From positions 992,001-1,056,000 of the forward strand of contig NZ_CP073355.1 in assembly GCF_023525255.1 (NCBI RefSeq): a DNA stretch of 64,000 nt, in the 5' to 3' direction. The position numbers and the translations under genes are program-made. The DNA comes from Thermospira aquatica. GTDB taxonomy: Bacteria; Spirochaetota; Brevinematia; Brevinematales; Thermospiraceae. Below are positions 42,411 through 48,904 of this stretch, one piece after another. The first letter of the stretch is position 1; the number at the start of each line of letters is the position of its first letter. Under the pieces are notes generated by a model, which did not search any database, was not told the DNA's origin, and saw only the letters and a list, made by a program, of their open reading frames with translations.

Positions 42411-43802
42411 GGAGAGAGAGAGTGTCTGGATATCCTCTGCTATAAAAAAAGTGGTTTTCATGCCCTTTGCTTTTTTGAGCAGGCCCGCCATGGCAGTGAG
42501 AACGGCATTGCCCTCTATACCTGGGGCGAGCAGATTGGCTCCCAGAATACCGGCGATAAAGGTGAGATAGATCTGTTGTCCCTCGATCTCGTAAGAGATA
42601 CTGGAAAGATTTTCAAGAAAGTAAGTGGCAATGATTTCAAGTTCTCGTCTCTCCATTGGCTGATCAATAACCAAAAGGAAACGATCCGCCCAGAGTTTGT
42701 AGAGGGATGTCTTGGGATAAATGGAGAGGTTGGCGAGGCGTTTGGCTGTTTGCTCGAGGACGCGATCCCCTACAGCGCTCCCGAAATACATGTTCCACTC
42801 GCTAAAGTTTTCGATATCGAAGAGAAAGAGGTTTGGAGATTCAAAAGAAAAAAAGTCTTCGAGGAATTGGTTGCCGTTGGGGAGACCTGTGAGTTTGTCA
42901 TGGTAGTAGCTGTACCTGAGTTGCTGGAAGAGTTTATCATTGGCGTAGTAACTTGCCTCAAGGGTTTCGGCGAGATTGTTGAAGGCTACAATGGTTTGCT
43001 GAAGTTCCTGAGAGGTGTTTTTGGAAAGGGGGATACGGTAATGGTAGTCTTCCTGTTCAAAGTGTTGGACACCTTCAAGAAATGCTTCCCACGTGCGGAA
43101 AAAAGATCCAATTTGTGAACGAAAAAGAAACCAGAAGAGAACCAGCGATACCAAAAGTCCCGTTCCTCCGATGTAGAATAAATGTTTGAGAAGGTTAGAG
43201 AATAATTTCTGACGCAACCCACTTACCAGTATCAATCCTGGTGTAATAACCCTCGCCTGCCAGAGAAAGTCTTTTTGCAATACTGGTGGCACATCTCCCT
43301 CTGAGAGGAGTTTTTCTTGATGGGTGGTAAGAAACTTGAGAATATCGTCTTGTCTTTTTTGGGGGTTGTGTAGTGGGAGGATTTGCCCTCGCGGAAAAGA
43401 AACAAGAAGAACAATCCAGTTGGTGTACTGTTTGATGTGGGTGAGTGTAAAAGGGAAAAACAACGATACAACATTGGACTGACGGAGCCAGATGTAGGGT
43501 TGTTTTTCTACCCAGAAAAAACCTCCAGAAGAAGTGGAATGAAAAAACGAAAGGATAAGGGATTTTTCTATGCCGATATTCTCGCTGCTTATGAGATTTC
43601 CTTTTTCGTCATAGCGCGCAAGTGGTTTGTCAAGGCATTTCTGGAGATCTTCAAGGATGATAGACGATGTTTGAGAAGCATATTTTTTCATTTCCTCGTG
43701 GGTAACATAGACAAAAAATGCATTTAAGGTTACGAGAACCAGAAAAAGACTGATCGTAATAATCAGCGCGGTAGTGAGAAATATCTCATTTTTTAGCTTC
43801 AT
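42345..43802 (-). CDS. Membrane sensor with degenerate GGDEF domain, N-terminal part of a split GGDEF-EAL protein
   Basis: The start is ATG 43802 with GGGGAG upstream (a GTG at 43817 is an alternative). One membrane helix (about 5-30), an extracytoplasmic sensing domain (about 35-190), a second helix (about 205-230, GGTGLLVSLVLFWFLF), a HAMP-like linker, then a GGDEF-fold domain (LPNGNQFLEDF … FDIENFSEW … LWADRFLLV). The GGDEF signature itself reads LWADRF, so cyclase activity is unlikely and the domain is probably regulatory. After DIQTLSLS the frame slips at the GA tract and ends in an unrelated tail at 42345. Repaired, the protein would run to 41665 with an EAL domain. It lies downstream of the amylase gene but behind that gene's terminator. 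Confidence 0.8.
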   Translation of the reverse strand: MKLKNEIFLTTALIITISLFLVLVTLNAFFVYVTHEEMKKYASQTSSIILEDLQKCLDKPLARYDEKGNLISSENIGIEKSLILSFFHSTSSGGFFWVEKQPYIWLRQSNVVSLFFPFTLTHIKQYTNWIVLLVSFPRGQILPLHNPQKRQDDILKFLTTHQEKLLSEGDVPPVLQKDFLWQARVITPGLILVSGLRQKLFSNLLKHLFYIGGTGLLVSLVLFWFLFRSQIGSFFRTWEAFLEGVQHFEQEDYHYRIPLSKNTSQELQQTIVAFNNLAETLEASYYANDKLFQQLRYSYYHDKLTGLPNGNQFLEDFFSFESPNLFLFDIENFSEWNMYFGSAVGDRVLEQTAKRLANLSIYPKTSLYKLWADRFLLVIDQPMERRELEIIATYFLENLSSISYEIEGQQIYLTFIAGILGANLLAPGIEGNAVLTAMAGLLKKAKGMKTTFFIAEDIQTLSLSKIKKTSSPLENSGMQSRTPTL

Positions 43803-43872
43803 CCTTACTCCCCTCACGTAATTATCGGCATCAATCCATTGAAAAGATAAGACTTTCTTTTTCTTTTCACGA

Positions 43873-43900
43873 AAAACGGGGAGGTACCCCTCCCCGTTTT
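43873..43900 (-). terminator. Terminator of the amylase gene
   Basis: AAAACGGGGAGG (43873-43884) pairs with CCTCCCCGTTTT (43889-43900) around a TACC loop; on the minus strand a T-run follows. Confidence 0.85.
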
Positions 43901-43910
43901 GGCTCTTTGG

Positions 43911-45794
43911 TTATTGTTTTGTCTGAATCTCATAGATTGCAGCAGAAACAGGACCTATTTGTATGGGAACACCAGCCTTTAGCTGAAATCGGTTCGTAGT
44001 TTTAGCCGCATCAAAGGTGATGTCAGGAAGATTACCCAATAAATCTCGGGCCAGATAGGTTCCTGAGGGAGGGAGTTTTGCTGCCTGCCAGAGACTCTCG
44101 GGCAGCTTGAGGAAGAACTGTCGAGCCTCACGTTCAAAGTTTGCCACGACAAGCACTATTTTGCCATCCGTGTAGCGGGCAAAGGCAAGGATTCCATCGC
44201 TGAATCCCTCACTTTGAGGGATGATTTTCTCGTTTTTCTGGACGGCTTCGTTGGCAAAGCTGAGGTCATACATTCTCCCTTCAGCGAGAGCCGGATGAGA
44301 TTTGACGAGCAAAAGAAGTTTTTGGTAAAAAGCGCGGAGTTTTTTCTGATCTTCTGAGAGGAGTCCTCCGTCAAACTTTCCACCATTGACCCATTTCTGG
44401 TGTTCGGGGACGCCCCAGAAATCAAAAATGGTGGTTCGGCCATCGTCCCCTCCAAATCCTTCTTTGCCAGCGGCAGGTTCTCCTACTTCCTGTCCAAAGT
44501 AGATCATAACAGGACCAGCATAGACACTTGCCACAACGGTCATGCCGGGGACACCCATCCATGGATCGGCGGCAAAGCCCTTGGAGGCAATACGCTCCTC
44601 ATCATGATTTTCGAGGAAGGCAAGCATGTGATCGGAGAAGTCTTTGACCTTGAGCCATGCGTAGTAGAAACCTTTTCGATCGTATTTTGGTTTTTTCTTC
44701 ATGAAGGGTTTCACAGAATCGTAGAGTCCTACCTTGTCATAGAGATAGTCAAACTTCCCCTGCGTGAGATATTTTTTGTAGGCCGAGGGGTTGTAGATCT
44801 CTGCTATGAAAATGACGTGAGGATACTTTTCCTTGACCTGTGGGATAGCCCATCCCCAGAATTCCACGGGAACCATTTCTGCCATGTCACAGCGGAAACC
44901 ATCGACGCCAAAAGAAGCCCAATAGAGCAGGATGTCCCGCATCTTGCCCCATGTGTTGGGAGTGGGGGTAAAGTAGGTTTTTCGTCCGCCTTTGATGTCT
45001 ACACCATAGTTGAGTTTTACCGTTTCAAACCAGTCGCCCAACGAGGGTGATGCGGAAAAAACATCGTTTCCCGTGACCTTGGCGGGGATCTCCTTAAATT
45101 TTCCATCTTCGCCGGCAATCTTGACATTGCTACCGGCAGGGTCGTATCCCTTTGGGACCTGGAATTCTGTTCCCGGGAGATAATAGAAATTATTGTTGGG
45201 ATCAAAGGTGACATTGGTCTTATCGGTTTCCCCGAGGTCTTTTACCCATTTGGGTTTAGCAAGGGATTTGTATCCTCTGGCCACATGGTTGGGGACAAAG
45301 TCGATGATTACTTTGAGGCCGTTTCGGTGGGTTCGCTCAACCAGGGCGCGGAATTCATCCAACCGTTTGGGGACGTTGTGAGCAAGCAGGGGAGAAACAT
45401 CGTAGTAATCTCGAATGGCGTAGGGAGATCCGGCTCGACCTTTCACAACATCAGGATCATCCATGGGGATGCCATATCTGGTAAAATCCTCCATCGTGGC
45501 ATGGGCGATGACACCGGTGTACCAGATGTAGTCAACACCAAAATCCTTCAGTGCTTTGAGAGCGGTGTCAGTGATGTCATTGAAACGGGAAACCCCGTTT
45601 TCTTCCATACTGCCATAGAAGATACGGTTGGTGTTGGTGTTGGCAAAGAGGCGGGTCATCATCTGATAGATGATGATCTTACGCCTTTCTGGCTTGTAGC
45701 CCATTTCATTTCTATCCGGAGGGAGATCCGCCTGGGTAAGAGACGGGCCACACCCCACGAGAATCAAGACCACCAATAAGAAAAATCGCTTCAT
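43911..45794 (-). CDS. GH13 alpha-amylase family lipoprotein
   Basis: 627 residues. Lipoprotein signal MKRFFLLVVLILVGC. The GH13 barrel shows region I DFVPNHV, region II GFRCDMAEM (nucleophile Asp), region III FIAEIY (acid/base Glu) and region IV FLENHDEER (transition-state Asp). A C-terminal beta domain (about 530-627) follows. It should act on alpha-glucans at the cell surface or in the periplasm. AGAGGAGG precedes the ATG. It stands alone between a promoter and a terminator. Confidence 0.9.
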   Translation of the reverse strand: MKRFFLLVVLILVGCGPSLTQADLPPDRNEMGYKPERRKIIIYQMMTRLFANTNTNRIFYGSMEENGVSRFNDITDTALKALKDFGVDYIWYTGVIAHATMEDFTRYGIPMDDPDVVKGRAGSPYAIRDYYDVSPLLAHNVPKRLDEFRALVERTHRNGLKVIIDFVPNHVARGYKSLAKPKWVKDLGETDKTNVTFDPNNNFYYLPGTEFQVPKGYDPAGSNVKIAGEDGKFKEIPAKVTGNDVFSASPSLGDWFETVKLNYGVDIKGGRKTYFTPTPNTWGKMRDILLYWASFGVDGFRCDMAEMVPVEFWGWAIPQVKEKYPHVIFIAEIYNPSAYKKYLTQGKFDYLYDKVGLYDSVKPFMKKKPKYDRKGFYYAWLKVKDFSDHMLAFLENHDEERIASKGFAADPWMGVPGMTVVASVYAGPVMIYFGQEVGEPAAGKEGFGGDDGRTTIFDFWGVPEHQKWVNGGKFDGGLLSEDQKKLRAFYQKLLLLVKSHPALAEGRMYDLSFANEAVQKNEKIIPQSEGFSDGILAFARYTDGKIVLVVANFEREARQFFLKLPESLWQAAKLPPSGTYLARDLLGNLPDITFDAAKTTNRFQLKAGVPIQIGPVSAAIYEIQTKQ

Positions 45795-45826
45795 TGTTAT
45801 CCTCCTCTGAAAAGACTTTTATATTA

Positions 45827-45854
45827 AGTATAGCATAAAAAAGAAAAAAAGCAA
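45827..45854 (-). promoter_or_regulatory. Promoter of the amylase gene
   Basis: On the minus strand, TTGCTT at 45854-45849, a 16-base spacer, TATACT at 45832-45827. Confidence 0.55.
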
Positions 45855-46055
45855 CCTTTTTTTATGAGAAAATGGGAAAAGTATTGAGAAATTTGAAGAA
45901 GGTGTTCGTGAGAGCGACGGTAGTTTTGTCGCCATGAACTTGGCTTTTTATGATTTTGGAAACAAGAGGCGGATGAGTGATGGCTTTCTATTTTATTTTT
46001 TTTATTTTTCGTCGATATATTGATATATTAAATAGGTATTGAAACGGAGGTCGCT

Positions 46056-46544
46056 ATGAAGTTTGGTGAGGTTCTTCTCCATCTCAAAATGGTGACGGAA
46101 AAGCAGCTCCAGATGGCCCTCGAGGAACAGGAATACAATATTCAGACGAGTAACTACACCGAGCCTATAGGGCATATTCTTCTACGCAATGGGGTCATCA
46201 CCCCCGAACAACATGAAGAAGCACTTCTTTTTTATTTTCAACAACTGGCAGAGGATAGCTCTCAGCCACCCTACGTGAGAGAAACGGCAAAGGTGGCCTG
46301 TTGGGCACTGGAAAACAAAAATTCTCAGCATTCTCTCTCCGAAGAAACAAAACTTGCTATTCTTAAGCAGATCAAAGAGTATGAAGAGAGAATTGCGTAT
46401 CTTGAAAAGTCTCTTGCTGCGCTCAATGACATGGAGCCCTCACCAGTAGTGCAGGAGTCTCTTGCACGAGAAAATACCGAACTGAAAAATCTTATTCAAA
46501 AGATTCAAAATCTGAGACATGATCTGGAGGTTTTTAGTAGATGA
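46056..46544 (+). CDS. Small protein with MshEN-like repeats and a coiled coil
   Basis: 162 residues; CGGAGG upstream. Two copies of a motif like the MshEN/GspE-N helical pair: KFGEVLLHLKMVTEKQLQMA (residues 2-21), then IGHILLRNGVITPEQHEEAL (about 39-58). In type IV pilus and secretion ATPases this motif can bind c-di-GMP. A coiled coil occupies about 105-160. No ATPase domain follows, so it would be a stand-alone receptor or assembly factor; function is not known. It overlaps the next gene by 4 bp. Confidence 0.7.
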   Translation: MKFGEVLLHLKMVTEKQLQMALEEQEYNIQTSNYTEPIGHILLRNGVITPEQHEEALLFYFQQLAEDSSQPPYVRETAKVACWALENKNSQHSLSEETKLAILKQIKEYEERIAYLEKSLAALNDMEPSPVVQESLARENTELKNLIQKIQNLRHDLEVFSR

Positions 46545-47113
46545 GACGATTCAAAGCGCTGGGAATTGCCGTGCTTTGCCTTCTGCTTATTGGTCAAAAA
46601 CGGTATTTCAGCTATATGGGGCTTACCCTTGGACAAACCCAGCAGGAGGCGGAAGATATTATAGCCAAGAGTGAGGATTTTAAGATTGATGAAGCCCGTT
46701 TTTTTGGGAAGATTAATGAACAGACACCTTTTATTTTGAAGGCTACCTATAAACCGTTTATCAATAATCTTTACATGCAGTTCTATTCGAATGTGTGTTT
46801 TCATATTACGATAGAGTACAATTCAAACTATTTTGATTACTTATCGCTTGTTGAAAAGCTTGAGGATACGTATGGGAAGCCGTCCATTCGAACGGCGAAC
46901 TTTGCTGCGTGGTATGGGGTATTAACCAACGGAACTCGTGGGGAAAACGGGGAAATTGATGTTCGTCTCCAGCTCGAAGCTCCCTCCACTGTCAAAGTCT
47001 ATGATTATGTTCTTATGAAAAAGATGAATACAGAACTCAGTAATATCATCTTCCTTATTACCAATCAGACGATTATAGAGACGGAAAAAAGGCGCCTCAT
47101 GAACGAGTTGTAG
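46541..47113 (+). CDS. Exported or anchored protein of unknown function
   Basis: 190 residues. The N-terminus MRRFKALGIAVLCLLLIGQ is a signal or anchor. Then MGLTLGQTQQEAEDIIAKSEDFKI, a mixed alpha/beta domain with aromatic strands (FHITIEYNSNYFDYLSLVEKLEDTYGKPS), and a basic C-terminus. The LGQTxxEAxxxI stretch resembles short substrate-binding motifs in small lipoproteins, but no family is recognised. It is translationally coupled to the MshEN-like gene. Confidence 0.68.
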   Translation: MRRFKALGIAVLCLLLIGQKRYFSYMGLTLGQTQQEAEDIIAKSEDFKIDEARFFGKINEQTPFILKATYKPFINNLYMQFYSNVCFHITIEYNSNYFDYLSLVEKLEDTYGKPSIRTANFAAWYGVLTNGTRGENGEIDVRLQLEAPSTVKVYDYVLMKKMNTELSNIIFLITNQTIIETEKRRLMNEL

Positions 47114-47160
47114 TGGAAAGCAACCGTTTTGGGCGTGAGGTTTGAGGAAAAATCTCTGAT

Positions 47161-47192
47161 AGGCCCCTCAAAAGTTGAGGGGCATCCTTTCT
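47161..47192 (+). terminator. Terminator of the MshEN-like/unknown gene pair
   Basis: GCCCCTCAA (47161-47169), loop AAG, TTGAGGGGC (47173-47181), a perfect 9-bp stem followed by a pyrimidine-rich tail (ATCCTTTCTTTT). Confidence 0.7.
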
Positions 47193-47252
47193 TTTCCCGT
47201 ATTACGATGCAGTGCCTTTCGAGAAACTGTAAAATAGGGAAGAGCATCCCTG

Positions 47253-47286
47253 AAAGTGTATGGTTAAACGTTTAACAATACACTTT
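47253..47286. repeat. 34-bp near-perfect palindrome centred on AAACGTTT
   Basis: The left arm ends GGTTAAAC and the right arm begins GTTTAAC; only one of 17 paired positions is mismatched. Outer arms GCATCCCTG (47244-47252) and CAGGATGC (47293-47300) extend the symmetry with small bulges. The centre resembles LacI-family operators. No matching regulator or target gene is nearby. Confidence 0.85.
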
Positions 47287-47437
47287 TTAAGACAGGATGC
47301 CATTCTGGCAGGGTTGGTTTTCCGTCGTATTGTTATGTTTTTCTCTCCCGGGGCATGAGGTCCAGCGCTACGTTTGAAATAAGAATTTTCTTTTGTTTTG
47401 GCTCCCTCATTTCAAGCAGATGTATCTTCTCCTCTCG

Positions 47438-47442
47438 TTTAC
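47438..47442. repeat. Left TTTAC target duplication of insertion sequence copy 4
   Basis: TTTAC directly before the element's CCCGTTG end; the same five bases follow the right end at 48840-48844. Confidence 0.95.
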
Positions 47443-47445
47443 CCC

Positions 47446-47509
47446 GTTGCGTCAAATAAAAAAGTACTCGAAATTCGAATCATTGCCTCACAAAAAAAAG
47501 TACTCAAAA
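47446..47509. repeat. Paired terminal repeats, left end of copy 4
   Basis: Unit L1 starts TTGCGTC (47447) and contains AAAAGTACTCGAAA; unit L2 starts ATTGCCTCA (47482) and contains AAAAGTACTCAAAA. They are direct repeats of each other and inverted to those at the right end. Confidence 0.85.
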
Positions 47510-48732
47510 ATTCCATACAGTTTCCTCCAAATTTTTGTTTTTTACATTCTTTTTCTTTTGAAGGCTGAAAAGTTTTCTCTGGCAAGCTGTAATTTTTTGT
47601 CTTAGGTGAAACAAATCGAGAGCCTTATAAAGCCTTGTTAGGCGTTCCTTTTGTGCCTCACTTACATAAGAGCTTTCTAAAAGCCGCTGGTAGGGAGTTT
47701 TAATATCATCATGCTTCTTTTGCACCTTGCTTCCGATTCTCTTTTCTCTGTCATTTTCATAACGGTTGAAAAGTTGGCATAAAGCCTGAGATACGCATAG
47801 AGTCGGTTCAAGTAGTAGACTTCTTCCTCGGTATCGTAGCGGAAGTATCCAACATTCTGGCGGACTATGGAATAGTTTTTCTGCTCAACGTAGCAGTTAT
47901 CATTGGAACGGGAGCTTCTTCCCCTTGTAAATTTTATCTGATGCTTCTCACACCAATCACGCAGAGGATGATTAATAAATTCAGCACCGTATCAGAATCA
48001 ATTCCCCGTAAATCAAAAGGAAGTCTTCTTTGGACTTTTTCTATGGCTTCTCTTACCCATTTTGAAGCTTTGTTTTGATTGCCACAAGCTCTGTCCAACC
48101 GCTCCAAACATCCACCATATTTAATGTTTGAGCAAAATCTCCCAGCTATTTCCTCCCTCATGGGCAACCAGATCAATCTCCATAAAACCAGGCAATTTTC
48201 ATCCCACTCTGCCCACGTGCGTATAGCTATTTGTTGCTTTAACAACGTTCCAGGTTTTGTGCCTTTTCGTCCTTTTTATCTCAAGCTTTTACGCTCATGT
48301 TTCAAAAGTCGGTCAATACTTGAAGCACTTATATGGCGCAAGTTTTCTATAGCCTGTGGAGAACCGTGGAGATGTCCGTTTTAAGAGATTATCTAAAACT
48401 TCATTGAGAATCGGCTTTAAACGTTTGCCACACATGTAGTTTTCAATTTCCCAGACCTTTTTTAGAAGTTTTAGTTCCTCTTCGCCGAATTTTTTCTTTC
48501 TGCCAGGTCTTTTGCCCTTCTTGGCTATGTCGGCTTTAAGGTAATTTTTCTTGCCTACATAGATGGTTTTTCCGTGCTGCCTCAAGAGCCTGGCGGCATA
48601 GTTTCGGTTTTTTAAACCTGTTATCCTCACAAAGTAATCCAGTATCTCCATTTTTTCCTTTTTGCTGGCTTTTTGATATTGTTTTGCCGTTTCCCTGTAA
48701 ATAGGTCTCCTTTCAAACATCGCTAACTCCAC
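47504..48732 (-). pseudogene. Transposase of copy 4, frameshifted, with the native start
   Basis: A GTG start at 48732 has GGAGG (48739-48743) six bases upstream, which none of the other copies keeps. The frame encodes MELAMFERRPIYRETAKQYQ and stays open to about 48313, then breaks; two further pieces (47934-48245 and 47504-47725) cover the catalytic core and the C-terminus. The breaks are one-base changes in short runs. Just upstream of the ribosome site CCAGTTC (48742-48748) and GAACTGG (48752-48758) form a hairpin. Confidence 0.82.
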
Positions 48733-48777
48733 CTTTTACCTCCAGTTCTTTGAACTGGATTATTTTACACAAATTTA

Positions 48778-48836
48778 AAGTACTTTTTTATTTTGAAGCA
48801 ACGTTCCCTTTTCGAGTACTTTTATTATGAAGCAAT
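48778..48836. repeat. Paired terminal repeats, right end of copy 4
   Basis: Unit R2 (48778-48801) and unit R1 (48810-48836), read on the minus strand, both begin TTGCTTC and contain AAAAGTACT. TTGCTT of R2 with TTAAAT 17 bases downstream could be the transposase promoter. Confidence 0.8.
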
Positions 48837-48839
48837 TCG

Positions 48840-48844
48840 TTTAC
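48840..48844. repeat. Right TTTAC target duplication of copy 4
   Basis: TTTAC, identical to 47438-47442. The next base, 48845, starts the -35 box of the tex promoter. Confidence 0.95.
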
Positions 48845-48873
48845 TTTACAAAAACACTTCTTTTGCCTAAAAT
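48845..48873 (+). promoter_or_regulatory. tex promoter, directly abutting the insertion sequence
   Basis: TTTACA at 48845-48850, a 17-base spacer, TAAAAT at 48868-48873. The -35 begins at the first base after the target duplication. Confidence 0.7.
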
Positions 48874-48904
48874 AAACAGAGAAAAATCTCATATGAGGTA
48901 GGAT

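Larger units (their letters stand above)
47114..47442. other. Intergenic region with a terminator hairpin and a long palindrome
   Basis: About 330 bp without a gene. It contains the hairpin at 47161-47181, the 34-bp palindrome at 47253-47286, and GC-richer stretches at 47290-47370 that show no open frame of note. The left target duplication (TTTAC) of insertion copy 4 is at its right edge. Confidence 0.7.
47443..48839 (-). mobile_element. Insertion sequence copy 4, with clear TTTAC target duplication
   Basis: 1397 bp, the shortest copy and the one with the native 5' region: no 23-bp repeats and no 27-bp insertion. Left end CCCGTTGCGTC, right end (inward) CGAATTGCTTC. Each end has two direct copies of a ~27-bp repeat containing AAAAGTACT. 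The flanking TTTAC duplication defines the boundaries exactly. Confidence 0.95.

Noticed and set aside
10834-48839. Composite transposon bounded by the array and copy 4
   Set aside because: The intervening 32 kb is ordinary housekeeping sequence, copies are in the same orientation, and each locus has its own, different target duplication.
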